Shown here piece by piece: positions 34,700 to 45,695 of a stretch of 64,000 nucleotides of DNA (its first letter is position 1; the number at the start of each line of letters is the position of its first letter). The notes beneath the pieces were generated by a model. The model made no database searches and had not been told where the DNA came from. It saw nothing but the letters and a program-made list of their open reading frames with translations. The position numbers and the translations under genes are program-made. Source of the DNA: Bacteroidales bacterium (lineage in GTDB: Bacteria; Bacteroidota; Bacteroidia; Bacteroidales; UBA932); the NCBI GenBank assembly GCA_017400135.1, contig JAFPVJ010000027.1:1-64000 (forward strand). The letters run 5' to 3'.

Positions 34700-35347
34700 G
34701 ATTAAATACGAGATTGCGTCGGGACCTTCATTGAATAGCAAGTCCAGGATGGAGAGACCTGGGATGAAGCCTGACTTGGGGGCGAAAACCTGGTAATACG
34801 GGCGGTCGAGGCCCAGGTCCTGCAGGATGCGGTTCGGACGCTTAGGATGGATCGTTTCCCGCAGGTCCTCTCCGTAATGGTCGCTGCCCTGCGACACATA
34901 GCTCTCAGTCAGGCGGATCTCCACCGGCAGGTGCAGCCGCTCCAGGCACCAGCGCGTCAGCATCAGATCCCAATCCATCAGGCGCTCCGGCTTGGAATCC
35001 ATCAGCACGAACAGCGAGTCCCGGTAATGGTCGAAGAACGGTGCGGACTTGTACGCCGACTCGATGGCGCGCTGTGTGCGCACCAGCCAGGGCGTGCTGT
35101 AATCCACCCGGATCTCGCAGATGGGAAGGGAGAAGGGATTTCCGTCGTGGACGATGGGGAAATTCAGGTCCTGGGGACCGTCCGCCGCGTAGATGCGGCA
35201 GCGGTTGCGGTAACTCTGCTTCTGATAGTGCTCCCACGCCTCGATCCAGACCACAGACGGAATTACCCTGTCCGCGGACAGGGTAATGTCTTTTGCCATC
35301 GCGGCGAAATACTCGACCGGAGGAAAATATGCCGCCGACAGGAGCAC
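34688..35347 (-). CDS. WbqC-family protein
   Basis: A 219-residue protein of the WbqC family, with the family opening LLSAAYFPPVEYFA and the internal text WIEAWEHYQKQSYRNRC and SILDLLFNEGPDA near the end. WbqC-like genes lie in lipopolysaccharide or glycan gene clusters, and their reaction is not well established. It follows lpxA so closely that its best start is the GTG at 35347, sharing the final G of the lpxA TAG stop; the family N-terminus begins right there and no ATG fits. Last gene of the lpxD-lpxC-lpxA-wbqC run. Confidence 0.85.
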   Translation of the reverse strand: MLLSAAYFPPVEYFAAMAKDITLSADRVIPSVVWIEAWEHYQKQSYRNRCRIYAADGPQDLNFPIVHDGNPFSLPICEIRVDYSTPWLVRTQRAIESAYKSAPFFDHYRDSLFVLMDSKPERLMDWDLMLTRWCLERLHLPVEIRLTESYVSQGSDHYGEDLRETIHPKRPNRILQDLGLDRPYYQVFAPKSGFIPGLSILDLLFNEGPDAISYLIKKG

Positions 35348-36159
35348 TAGTCGATCACGCCCTTCTCGGAGGCGTCGTTGCCACGCACGATGCCGCGCTT
35401 CGAATTCTTGATGAAAGCGAGGATTGTCTCTTTCTCCACGGACTGCGGGAAACCGGCTTCGACCTTGGCGCAGCCGTCCGAGATGTTGTAGCCCTGGAAA
35501 TAGATCGTGTCGTAGATGTCCTTGATGTTGCGGATCACGTCGGACTCGAAACCGCGCCGGCGCAGGCCGACGATGTTGACGCCCGCATAGCAGATCGGGT
35601 CGCGGCCGCAGATCGAATACGGCGGGATGTCCTTGTTGACCTTGCAGGCGCCGCCGACCATGGCGTGCGTGCCGATGTGGCTGAACTGGTGCACCTTGGT
35701 GCCGCCGCCGATGATGGCCCAGTCGTCCACGTCCGTCTCGCCGGCGATGCCGACATAACTCGTCAGGATGCAGTGGTTGCCCACCCGGCAGTCGTGCGCG
35801 ATGTGCACGTAAGACATGATCAGGGTGTTGTTGCCGACCTTGGTCACGCCCTTGCCGCTGGCGTTGGTGCCGCGGTTGATCGTGGCGCATTCGCGGATGG
35901 TGACATGGTTGCCGATCTCGACGTAAGTGACTTCTCCGTCATACTTCAGATCCTGGGGGATGGCACCCACGACGGCGCCGGGAAATACCTCGCAGCCTTC
36001 GCCCATGCGGACGTAGGAATAGATGACGGCGTGGGGATGGATCTTGCAGTTGTCGCCGATGACGACATCCTTGTCAATGTATGCGTAGGGACCGACTTCG
36101 ACGTTCTCGCCGAGCTTGGCGTCGGGACTGACAAATGCCAGGGGATGGATGTTGGACAT
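35347..36159 (-). CDS. lpxA: UDP-N-acetylglucosamine acyltransferase
   Basis: First committed acylation of lipid A synthesis: transfers a 3-hydroxyacyl chain from ACP to UDP-GlcNAc. The 270-residue protein is a left-handed beta-helix with hexapeptide repeats and the conserved IAHDCRVGNH (catalytic His), GGGTKVHQFSHIG and VNIVGLRRRGF texts. It lies 15 bases after lpxC in a compact lipid A operon; the chain-length ruler cannot be read from sequence here. Confidence 0.96.
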   Translation of the reverse strand: MSNIHPLAFVSPDAKLGENVEVGPYAYIDKDVVIGDNCKIHPHAVIYSYVRMGEGCEVFPGAVVGAIPQDLKYDGEVTYVEIGNHVTIRECATINRGTNASGKGVTKVGNNTLIMSYVHIAHDCRVGNHCILTSYVGIAGETDVDDWAIIGGGTKVHQFSHIGTHAMVGGACKVNKDIPPYSICGRDPICYAGVNIVGLRRRGFESDVIRNIKDIYDTIYFQGYNISDGCAKVEAGFPQSVEKETILAFIKNSKRGIVRGNDASEKGVID

Positions 36160-36174
36160 ATCTGTTTTGTTTTC

Positions 36175-37083
36175 TTACTTCTTGATCGCAGCCCGGATGG
36201 CCTGGGCGGCGCGGGTGTTGATGGCGTGGCCGGGCTTGCAGGCCGTGACCTGGGCACGGAGGAATCCGCCGCTCAGTCGCAGGTCTCCCATCAGGTCCAG
36301 GAGCTTGTGGCGGCCGCATTCGTCGTTGAAATAAAGCCGCAGGTTGTTGAGGTAGCCCTTGTCGCTGATCCGCAGTTTCTTCACGTTGAAGAGGGCGCAC
36401 AGCTCCTCGAGCTGCTCGTCGGGGATCGGGTGCTCGACGATGACGATGGCGTTGTCCACGTCACCTCCCTTGACCAGGCCCATCCGGAAGAGATAGGCGA
36501 TCTCGTGGAGGAAGACGAAGGTGCGGCAGGACGCGATCTGGGTCTTGTAGTCGACCGTTTTGTCCCAGTGGACCCGCTGGATGCCGAGGACGCGGGAGTT
36601 GAAGTCGATGGTGGCGTCGTAGGCGGTTTCCTTGGCCGGCTCGATGCGGATGCTGGAGCCGCGCTCCTCATCCACGATCTCGATCGGCTCGCTCAGTTCG
36701 ATATACTTGCGCTCGGCATTCTGCTTCTCCAGTCCGTCCTTGGCGATGGCCTCGACATACTTGCGGGCGCTGCCATCCAGGATGGGAACCTCGATGTTGT
36801 CGATTTCCACGACGGCGTTGTCCACGCCCAGACCGGTCAGGGCGGAAAGGAGATGCTCCACCGTGTGGATCTCGATCGCGCCGTCGGAAAGCGTGGTGCT
36901 GCGGGAAGTGTCGGAGACGAATTCGGCCAGAGCCGGAATGGCAGCCTCGGGGCCGATGTCCGTACGCACGAAGACGATGCCGGTGTTGGGGCCGGCGGGC
37001 TTCAGTGTCAGATGGGCGGATTGGCCGGTATGGAGACCTTTGCCTTCGAAAGAGTAATATCTTTTGAGCGTATGTTGCTTCAT
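36175..37083 (-). CDS. lpxC: UDP-3-O-acyl-N-acetylglucosamine deacetylase, without FabZ domain
   Basis: Zinc deacetylase of the second lipid A step. The 302 residues include FEGKGLHTGQ, the zinc and active-site texts TVEHLLSAL and GRHKLLDLMGDL, and end at RAAIKK. In Bacteroides and relatives lpxC is normally fused to fabZ (about 460 residues); here the protein stops at the LpxC end and lpxA starts 15 bases later, so no FabZ is present at this locus. LpxD lies upstream and lpxA downstream, the usual order. A perfect promoter (TTG-N20-TATCTTTG) lies in the gap after lpxD, allowing separate expression. Confidence 0.96.
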   Translation of the reverse strand: MKQHTLKRYYSFEGKGLHTGQSAHLTLKPAGPNTGIVFVRTDIGPEAAIPALAEFVSDTSRSTTLSDGAIEIHTVEHLLSALTGLGVDNAVVEIDNIEVPILDGSARKYVEAIAKDGLEKQNAERKYIELSEPIEIVDEERGSSIRIEPAKETAYDATIDFNSRVLGIQRVHWDKTVDYKTQIASCRTFVFLHEIAYLFRMGLVKGGDVDNAIVIVEHPIPDEQLEELCALFNVKKLRISDKGYLNNLRLYFNDECGRHKLLDLMGDLRLSGGFLRAQVTACKPGHAINTRAAQAIRAAIKK

Positions 37084-37113
37084 TGCAGTCTAATCGTTGC
37101 AAAAATTAGTCCG

Positions 37114-37144
37114 CAAAGATAAGAAGAAACTATTTATAAAACAA
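37114..37144 (-). promoter_or_regulatory. Promoter: TTG-N20-TATCTTTG for lpxC
   Basis: On the minus strand TTG (37144-37142) and TATCTTTG (37121-37114), spaced 20 bases, lie between the lpxD stop and the lpxC ATG, an internal promoter in the lipid A operon. Confidence 0.7.
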
Positions 37145-37145
37145 T

Positions 37146-38138
37146 TTATTTCTCTTCGCCTGCTTTTTTGAAGAGGGCATAGCTCTTGAGGAACAACTGG
37201 CGGTCGATGGCGGGGGATCCGAAGACGACCTGGCCGCTCTTCCGGATGTTGCCGATGACGCCCGCCTGGGCGCAGATGGTCGTGCCGTCCGCGATGGTGA
37301 CGTGCCCGACGATGCCGACCTGGCCGGCCAGGATGCAGTTCTTGCCGATCTTGGTGGAACCGGCGATGCCGCACTGGGCCGCCATGACGGTGTTGTCGCC
37401 GATCTGGACGTTGTGGGCGATCTGGCAGAGGTTGTCGATCTTGACGCCGTTGCCGATGACGGTGGCCTCCATTTCGGCCCGGTCGATGGTCGTATTGGCG
37501 CCGATCTCCACGTTGTTGCCGATGATGACCTTGCCCAGGTGCTCGATCTTCTCCCAGGTGCCGTCTTCCTGCGGGACGTTGCCGAAGCCGTCGGAGCCGA
37601 TCACGCAGTTGGCGTGGAGGATGACGTTGTCGCCGATCACCATGCCGGGATAGATGCGCACGCCGGGGTAGAGGATGCACTTGCGGCCGATGACGGTCCC
37701 TTCGCCGATGTAGACGTTCTCGTAGATTCGGGTGCATTCACCGATCAGGCAGTTGCGCCCGATATGGGTGAAGTCGCCGACATAGACCTTCTTGCCGATC
37801 CTGGCGCTGCAGGCGATATGGGAGCGGAGGCCGCGGTGCCGGCGGTAGGATTTCTTCTGGTCGGAGACGTATTTGAGCAGTTCGGCGATGGCCGCGTAGG
37901 CGTTTTCCACGCGGATCATCGTGGGGACGACGGTGTCCCTGGGCTCGAAGTCCTTGTTGACCAGCAGGATGCTGGCGCGGGTGGTGTAGACGTATTGTTC
38001 GTATTTGGGATTGGCGAAGAAGCAAAGCTGCCCTTCCTTGCCGGATTCGATCTTCGCGAAGGAGGTGACGGTGGCATTCGGGTCGCCGTCGACGCTTCCC
38101 TTCAGTACTTTTGCCAGTTCTGCGGCCGTGAATTTCAT
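37146..38138 (-). CDS. lpxD: UDP-3-O-(3-hydroxyacyl)glucosamine N-acyltransferase
   Basis: Third lipid A step: adds an N-linked 3-hydroxyacyl chain. The 330 residues have the LpxD N-terminal domain ([13 protein letters not shown]) and a hexapeptide-repeat helix with [14 protein letters not shown], the [11 protein letters not shown] catalytic His region and GIAGSTKIG. First gene of the lipid A run; the gap to the divergent rimP gene holds promoters for both directions. Confidence 0.96.
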   Translation of the reverse strand: MKFTAAELAKVLKGSVDGDPNATVTSFAKIESGKEGQLCFFANPKYEQYVYTTRASILLVNKDFEPRDTVVPTMIRVENAYAAIAELLKYVSDQKKSYRRHRGLRSHIACSARIGKKVYVGDFTHIGRNCLIGECTRIYENVYIGEGTVIGRKCILYPGVRIYPGMVIGDNVILHANCVIGSDGFGNVPQEDGTWEKIEHLGKVIIGNNVEIGANTTIDRAEMEATVIGNGVKIDNLCQIAHNVQIGDNTVMAAQCGIAGSTKIGKNCILAGQVGIVGHVTIADGTTICAQAGVIGNIRKSGQVVFGSPAIDRQLFLKSYALFKKAGEEK

Positions 38139-38160
38139 TCCTATATCTTATAAATTGTCG

Positions 38161-38168
38161 CAAATCTA
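38161..38168 (-). promoter_or_regulatory. Candidate -7 box (TAGATTTG) for lpxD
   Basis: A TAnnTTTG match on the minus strand, 22 bases before the lpxD ATG; no well-placed TTG partner. Confidence 0.4.
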
Positions 38169-38176
38169 CAACATTT

Positions 38177-38208
38177 TTTGCACAAACCGAAGAAAAAACC
38201 TATATTTG
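38177..38208 (+). promoter_or_regulatory. Promoter: TTTG-N20-TATATTTG for rimP-nusA-infB
   Basis: TTTG at 38177-38180 and TATATTTG at 38201-38208 match both consensus elements with 20-base spacing. The leader that follows contains a GATAGG/CCTATC hairpin with an inner CCGCGCGG (about 38221-38245) before the rimP ATG. Confidence 0.75.
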
Positions 38209-38262
38209 CCGAGTGATTGAGATAGGGGCCGCGCGGTTCCTATCTTTGTTTTATTTCGAACG

Positions 38263-38535
38263 ATGGAAAAAGAGCTTTTTTACCAGGTGGTGGAGACCGC
38301 GGCCCAGGAGCGCGGCCTGGTCGTCGCGGACATCAAATTCGACGATGACGACAATGTTTTCGAAGTGACCATCGACCGCCCCGAGGGCGATGTCGACCTC
38401 GCCGACTGCGAGCACGTGCACCGGGCGGTCCTCGCGGCCTTCGACCGCGACGTGGAGGACTACTCCCTCACCGTGACTTCCGTCGGCATCGACGCCGCCG
38501 AAGCGGATGAAATGTTGAAACAAACAAACGAATAA
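38263..38535 (+). CDS. rimP: Ribosome maturation factor RimP, short form
   Basis: A 90-residue RimP-like protein acting in 30S subunit maturation. It has the N-terminal RimP domain text (FEVTIDRPEGDVDLADCEHVHRA in part, YSLTVTSVGID) and stops at LKQTNE. Typical RimP is about 150 residues with a C-terminal SH3-like domain; that domain is missing and nusA begins 9 bases after the stop, so it is not just frameshifted away nearby. Context (rimP-nusA-infB) is fully conserved, which supports the identity. Whether the one-domain form still binds the 30S subunit is unknown. Confidence 0.9.
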   Translation: MEKELFYQVVETAAQERGLVVADIKFDDDDNVFEVTIDRPEGDVDLADCEHVHRAVLAAFDRDVEDYSLTVTSVGIDAAEADEMLKQTNE

Positions 38536-38544
38536 ACGATAACA

Positions 38545-39813
38545 ATGGAAAAAGAACAAGTTGTGACCCTGATCGATGCCTTCAAGGACTTCAAGGAGGA
38601 GAAAAACATCGACCGGCCTGTGATGATGGGTGTGCTGAAGGACGTGTTCCTCACACAGATTGCCAAAACCTACGGATCTTCCGACAATTTCGACGTGATC
38701 GTCAACGTCGACAAGGGTACCTGTGAGATCTACCAGAACTTCGAGATCGTCGAAGAAGTGGAAGATCCCAACTCCGAGATGACCCCGGAGCAGGTGGCCG
38801 CCCTGACCGGTGACGACGACTACGAGGTCGGCGACACCTATACCAAGAAGTTCAACCTTCAGGACTTCGGTCGCCGTGGCATCCTCAACATCCGCCAGAA
38901 TCTACAGGGCCGCATCATGGACATCGAGAAGGCCAACGTCTTCAAGAAGTATTCCGAGAAGGTCGGCGAGATCTTCACGGGCGAAGTGTACCAGACCTGG
39001 TCCAAGGAGGTCCTCATCCTCGACGAGGACGGCAACGAGCTTCACATCCCTCGCAGCGAGCAGATCCCGGGCGAGCACTTCAAGAAGGGTGACACCGTCC
39101 GCGCCATCATCAAGAACGTGGAGATGAAAAACAACACCACGCCCTACATCGTCCTGTCCCGTACCTCCAACGAGTTCCTCGAGCGGCTGTTCGAGCAGGA
39201 GGTGCCTGAGATCGTGGATGGCCTGATCACCATCAAGAAGGTGGTCCGCGTCCCCGGCGAGCGTGCGAAGGTGGCCGTCGAGTCCTACGACGAGCGCATC
39301 GACCCGATCGGCGCCTGCATCGGCGTCAAGGGTGGCAGGATTCTCGGCATCGTCCGTGAGCTCCGCAACGAGAACATCGACGTCCTCCAGTGGACCAGCA
39401 ACCCGCAGCTCCTCATCCAGCGCGCCCTCAATCCCGCCCGCGTGTCCTCCGTGGACATGGGATCTTCCCCGACCGACAAGGTGAAGGTTTACATGCAGCC
39501 CGAGGAGGTCAAGAAGGGCATCGGCCGCAACGGCTGCAACATCCAGCTGGCCGGCATGCTCGTGGACCGCGAAATCGAGGTCTGGCGCGAGCTTCCGAAG
39601 GACGAGATCGACAACGCCGAGGAGGATGTCCTGCTCAGCGAGTTCGACAACGAGATCGACCAGTGGGTCATCGACCGGCTCGAGGCCATCGGCTGCGACA
39701 CCGCCAAGAGTGTCCTGGCCCTGTCTCCGGAGGATATCGCCAAGCGGGCCGACCTTGAGGACGAGACCGTCGAAGATGTGATCCGGATCCTGCGCGCCGA
39801 GTTTGAAGACTAA
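38545..39813 (+). CDS. nusA: Transcription termination/antitermination factor NusA
   Basis: Binds RNA polymerase and nascent RNA and modulates pausing, termination and antitermination. The 422 residues have the N-terminal polymerase-binding domain, an S1 domain (about 135-200, [13 protein letters not shown]), and tandem KH domains ([18 protein letters not shown]; then [14 protein letters not shown]). No C-terminal acidic repeats of the E. coli type are present, as is normal outside gamma-proteobacteria. Second gene of the rimP-nusA-infB operon. Confidence 0.97.
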   Translation: MEKEQVVTLIDAFKDFKEEKNIDRPVMMGVLKDVFLTQIAKTYGSSDNFDVIVNVDKGTCEIYQNFEIVEEVEDPNSEMTPEQVAALTGDDDYEVGDTYTKKFNLQDFGRRGILNIRQNLQGRIMDIEKANVFKKYSEKVGEIFTGEVYQTWSKEVLILDEDGNELHIPRSEQIPGEHFKKGDTVRAIIKNVEMKNNTTPYIVLSRTSNEFLERLFEQEVPEIVDGLITIKKVVRVPGERAKVAVESYDERIDPIGACIGVKGGRILGIVRELRNENIDVLQWTSNPQLLIQRALNPARVSSVDMGSSPTDKVKVYMQPEEVKKGIGRNGCNIQLAGMLVDREIEVWRELPKDEIDNAEEDVLLSEFDNEIDQWVIDRLEAIGCDTAKSVLALSPEDIAKRADLEDETVEDVIRILRAEFED

Positions 39814-39836
39814 CAGAAACGAATAAAGGGGTAAAT

Positions 39837-42560
39837 ATGGCAGATATCAGATTAAGCAAGATCATCAAGCAATACAACATCGGGTTGCAAGACCTGGTGG
39901 ATTTCCTGAACAAGCAGGGCGCCGGTATCGAGGACGCCAATCCGAACATCAAGGTTTCCGACGAGTACATGCCCGCCGTGGCCAAGCAGTTCGGCAAGGA
40001 CCTTGAGATGAAGATGGCCGCCGAGAAGGTGGACGTCAAGCTCAACGAGATCCTCGAGAAGACGACCGGCCGCAGGCAGGAAAAGCAGGAGGAAGAAGAG
40101 GAACTCGTCCAGGAGACGGTCATCAAGAGCACCCTCCTCAAGAAGAAGGAACGCGTTCCCGAACCGGAACCCGCTCCCGCACCTGCGCCTGCTCCGGAAC
40201 CGGAGCCTGCCCCCGCCCCCAAGCCGGAGCCCGTTCCCGAACCGGAACCGGCCCCCGCTCCTGCGCCCGCTCCCGCACCGGAGCCCGTGCCCGAAGTTGA
40301 ATCCGCTCCCGCAGAAACGGAAGCCCCTTCCGCCGAGGCTGAGTCCACCCCTGCCCAGCCCGCCGAAGAGCCCGTTTCCCAGGAAGAGAAACCCGCGGAA
40401 CAGCCCGCCGAGGCCGGCGGCCTCAAGATCGTCGGCAAGATCGACATGTCCCAGTTCGAAAAGAAGAAGAAGGGCAAGCGCGAGCGCATTGACAAGGGCC
40501 GTGAGAAGGTCGACGTCGGCAAGGTTCAGGCCGACAACGTCCGCAGGGACGCCAAGAAGGACCAGAAAGCCGCGGCCGCTACGGGCCGCAAGGAGCGTCG
40601 CAAGGGCGAGCGTTTCAAGCCCGCGATGACCGAGGCCGAGCAGGAGGAACTGCAGAAGCAGATCCAGAAGCAGGTCAAGGAGACCTACGCCAAGATGAAC
40701 GAGGGCAAGAAGAACAACTTCGGCGCCAAGTACCGCAAGGAGAAGCGCGAAGCCGCCTCGCAGCGTGCGATGGAGGAGATGGAGCAGGAAGCCGCCGAGA
40801 AGAAGATCCTGAAGGTGACGGAGTTCGTTACCGTCAACGATCTGGCGACCCTGATGAACAACACCCCCGTCGTAAAGGTCATCGGCGCCTGCATGAGCCT
40901 GGGCCTGATGGTGTCCATCAACCAGCGCCTCGACGCCGAGACTCTCGTCCTGGTGGCCGAAGAGTTCGGTTACAAGGTCGAGTTCGTGACCGCCGAGATC
41001 TCCGAGGAGATCAGCAGCAACGAGCAGGAGGATCGTCCGGAGGACCTCGTGTCCCGTCCGCCGATCATCACGGTGATGGGTCATGTCGACCACGGTAAGA
41101 CCTCCCTCCTCGACTATATCCGCAAATCGAACGTCATCGCCGGTGAGGCGGGCGGCATCACCCAGCACATCGGCGCCTACAGCGTCCGGCTGGACGACGG
41201 CCGTCGCATCACCTTCCTGGATACCCCCGGTCACGAAGCCTTCACGGCCATGCGTGCCCGCGGTGCCCAGATGACGGACCTGGCGATCATCATCATCGCC
41301 GCGGACGACGCGGTCATGCCGCAGACGCGCGAGGCCATCAACCACGCGCAGGCCGCCGGCGTTCCGATGGTATTCGCCATCAACAAGATCGACAAGCCGG
41401 GTGCCAATCCCGAGACCATCCGTCGGCAGCTCTCCGAGATGAACATTCTCGTCGAGGACTGGGGCGGCAAGTATCAGTGCCAGGAAATCTCCGCCAAGAA
41501 GGGCATCAACGTGGACAAACTCCTCGAAAAGGTGCTCCTCGAGGCCGAGATCCTCGAACTGAAGGCCAACCCCAACAAGCTGGCCTCCGGTGCCGTGATC
41601 GAGTCTTCCCTGGACAAGGGCCGCGGCTTCATGGCCACCGTCCTGGTCCAGCAGGGAACGCTTCACGTCGGTGACTGCATGCTGTGCGGCAGCTATTACG
41701 GCAGGGTCAAGAGCATGTTCAACGAGCGCGGCGCCAAGGTCCAGGAAGCCGGTCCGTCCACGCCTGTTTTCGTGCTCGGCCTGAACGGCGCTCCCGCCGC
41801 CGGTGAGAAATTCGTAGTCCTGGCGGACGAGCGCGAGGCCAAGAGCATCGCCAACAAGCGCGAACAGCTCCTGCGTATCCAGGGCATCAAGACCCAGAAA
41901 CACATGACTCTCGAAGAGATCGGCCGCCGTATCGCGATCGGCAACTTCAAGGAACTCAACGTCATCGTCAAGGGCGATGTGGACGGTTCCGTCGAGGCTC
42001 TGTCCGACTCCCTGATCAAGCTCTCCACCGAGGAAGTCAAGGTCAATGTCATCCACAAGGCCGTGGGTGCCATCTCCGAGTCCGACATCCTGCTGGCGCA
42101 GGCCTCTGACGCCGTCATCATCGGCTTCCAGGTCCGCCCGACCGTGGAGGCGCGCAAGTCCGCCGAGAAGGAAGGCATCGAAATCCGCCTCTACTCGGTC
42201 ATCTACGACGCCATCAACGAGGTCAAGGACGGTATCGAGGGCATGCTCGAGCCGGAGAAGAAGGAAGAGGTCACCGCGACCGCCGAGGTCAAGCAGACCT
42301 TCCGCATCAGCAAGGTCGGCACGATCGCCGGCTGCCTGGTCCGCGACGGCAAGATGGTGGCCAAGTCCAAGGTCCGCCTCATCCGTGACGGCATCGTGAT
42401 CTACACCGGCGAACTGTCCTCCCTGCAAAGGGGCAAGGACGCCGCCAAGGAGGTTCCGGCCGGCATGGAATGCGGCATGGGCATCGCCAACTACAACGAC
42501 ATCAAGGAAGGCGACGTCATCGAGGCCTTCCAGATCGTCGAGATCAAGCGGACGCTGTAG
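39837..42560 (+). CDS. infB: Translation initiation factor IF-2
   Basis: A 907-residue GTPase that brings initiator tRNA to the 30S subunit. The N-terminal IF2 domain ([14 protein letters not shown]) is followed by a long Pro/Ala/Glu linker (about 105-150) with repeated EPEPAPAP units, a basic helical part, then the G domain: [12 protein letters not shown] (G1), DTPGHEAF (G3), NKIDKPG (G4), and domains II-IV. Operon partner of nusA, 23 bases downstream. The linker length varies widely within the family. Confidence 0.97.
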   Translation: MADIRLSKIIKQYNIGLQDLVDFLNKQGAGIEDANPNIKVSDEYMPAVAKQFGKDLEMKMAAEKVDVKLNEILEKTTGRRQEKQEEEEELVQETVIKSTLLKKKERVPEPEPAPAPAPAPEPEPAPAPKPEPVPEPEPAPAPAPAPAPEPVPEVESAPAETEAPSAEAESTPAQPAEEPVSQEEKPAEQPAEAGGLKIVGKIDMSQFEKKKKGKRERIDKGREKVDVGKVQADNVRRDAKKDQKAAAATGRKERRKGERFKPAMTEAEQEELQKQIQKQVKETYAKMNEGKKNNFGAKYRKEKREAASQRAMEEMEQEAAEKKILKVTEFVTVNDLATLMNNTPVVKVIGACMSLGLMVSINQRLDAETLVLVAEEFGYKVEFVTAEISEEISSNEQEDRPEDLVSRPPIITVMGHVDHGKTSLLDYIRKSNVIAGEAGGITQHIGAYSVRLDDGRRITFLDTPGHEAFTAMRARGAQMTDLAIIIIAADDAVMPQTREAINHAQAAGVPMVFAINKIDKPGANPETIRRQLSEMNILVEDWGGKYQCQEISAKKGINVDKLLEKVLLEAEILELKANPNKLASGAVIESSLDKGRGFMATVLVQQGTLHVGDCMLCGSYYGRVKSMFNERGAKVQEAGPSTPVFVLGLNGAPAAGEKFVVLADEREAKSIANKREQLLRIQGIKTQKHMTLEEIGRRIAIGNFKELNVIVKGDVDGSVEALSDSLIKLSTEEVKVNVIHKAVGAISESDILLAQASDAVIIGFQVRPTVEARKSAEKEGIEIRLYSVIYDAINEVKDGIEGMLEPEKKEEVTATAEVKQTFRISKVGTIAGCLVRDGKMVAKSKVRLIRDGIVIYTGELSSLQRGKDAAKEVPAGMECGMGIANYNDIKEGDVIEAFQIVEIKRTL

Positions 42561-42570
42561 GGAGTAAGAA

Positions 42571-44247
<1,677 letters not shown>

Positions 44248-44256
44248 GGAAGGTCG

Positions 44257-45685
44257 TTAAGGTCTGACGGGTTTGTACTTGGGTACCAGGAGCTTCATGA
44301 CAACCCAGGAGATCAGGTAGGCGAGGCCGCAGTAGCAGAAGATGATGAAGTAGCCGGCGGGCTTGCCTTCGAAGCCGAGGAAGCGGAAAGCGCTTCCGGC
44401 TCCTTCGGCGTAGGTGAAGAGGTTGCCGGCTATCTTCTGGAGGGCCATCGTGGAAATGCCGCCCGCCAGCGAGCACATACCTGTCAGGGTGCCGATGGTG
44501 CTCTTGGGGAAAAGGTCGGAGATGAAACTGTAGGTGTTGGCGGCCCAGGCGGAATGCCCGGCGGCGGCGAGTCCGATCAGGATGGCGGGCCACCAGGGCG
44601 TGGCGAAACGGGCGCCCAGAGGCTGTGCCAGGATGGCGAACAGCGGGAACATCGCGAAGATGAGCATCGCCCGCATACGCGCGTCGAAGGGATGCATGCC
44701 CTTCTTCTCAACGAAATGCTTGGGCACGTAGCCGCCGAAGATGGACAGGACCGTGCAGATGGCATAGAGCGTGATCAGCAGGAGCTTGCCCTTCGGCGTG
44801 GTCGCCTTGGCGCCGAACTCCGTATCAAAGTATGACGGCGCCCAGAAGAGGAAGAACCACCACACGCAGTCGGAGATGAACTTGTTGAGGATGGCGGCCC
44901 AGGCCTGGCGGTATTTCAGACATTCCTTCAGCGGAATGGCCTTTTCCGCAGCGAGGGCGGCCTTTTCTGCCGCTTCTTCCGCGTCATCCTGGTGGATGTA
45001 TTCCAGCTCGGCCTCGTTCACCTTCGGATGGGACTCCGGCTTGTCGTACATGAACACCCAGAAGAAGACCCAGACGAAGCCCAGGGCGCCGATGATGATG
45101 AACGCCATCTCCCAGCCCATGTGCTTGGCCAGGGGAGGGATGCACAGCGGTGCGACCAGGGCGCCGATGGATGAGCCGGCGTTGAAGATCGCCGTGGCGA
45201 AGGCCCGGTCCTTCTTCGGGAAATACTCCGCCGTAACCTTGATGGCGGAGGGGAAGTTGCCGGCTTCGCCGAGGGCCAGCACGCCCCGCCAGAACATGAA
45301 CAGATAGACCGACGTGGTCGAGATGGCCAGGGCGATGTTGCTTCCGGCCTCGACCGCCTTCAGGGCCGCCGTGGACTCCAAACCGGTCATCGAGGCAGTC
45401 AGCACGCCGGTGGTGGCGTGCAGGACGGCGCCCAGGGACCAGATGATGATGGAGATGACATAACCCTTCTTGACCCCGATCCAGTCGATGAACTTACCGG
45501 CAAACAGGCAACAGATCGCATAGAAGAGAGAGAAGAATCCCGTCACCGTGCCGTATGAGGCGTCGGTCCAGTGGAATTCCGGCTTGATGAACTCTTCGTA
45601 GGTTAGGGACAGGACCTGGGTCCATGTAATTGACGGTGGTCGCGAAAAACAGCAGGGCGCAGATCCACCAGCGGAAGGAGGTCAT
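44257..45685 (-). pseudogene. MFS transporter, hexuronate (ExuT)-like, with a frameshift
   Basis: A major-facilitator transporter with the N-terminal text FRWWICALLFFATTVNYMD in one frame, then QVLSLTYEEFIKPEFHW and eleven or so membrane helices in another. The break is at about 45617-45623; the expected NYMDRQVLSL is NYMD then out of frame, consistent with loss of two bases in the Arg codon. The rest of the gene (429 open codons) is undamaged. ExuT-type transporters import glucuronate or galacturonate; that substrate is inferred by similarity from memory. The gene follows the methyltransferase genes by about 10 bases, so it probably belongs to that operon. The frameshift may be a sequencing error. 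Confidence 0.75.
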
Positions 45686-45695
45686 GCCTCCCGCA

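Noticed and set aside
40140-40330. Tandem Pro/Ala/Glu-coding repeats as a CRISPR-like or mobile repeat
   Set aside because: They are in frame within infB and encode the normal flexible IF-2 linker.
39852-42428. 858-codon open frame antisense to infB
   Set aside because: infB is unmistakable; the opposite frame has no recognisable domain.
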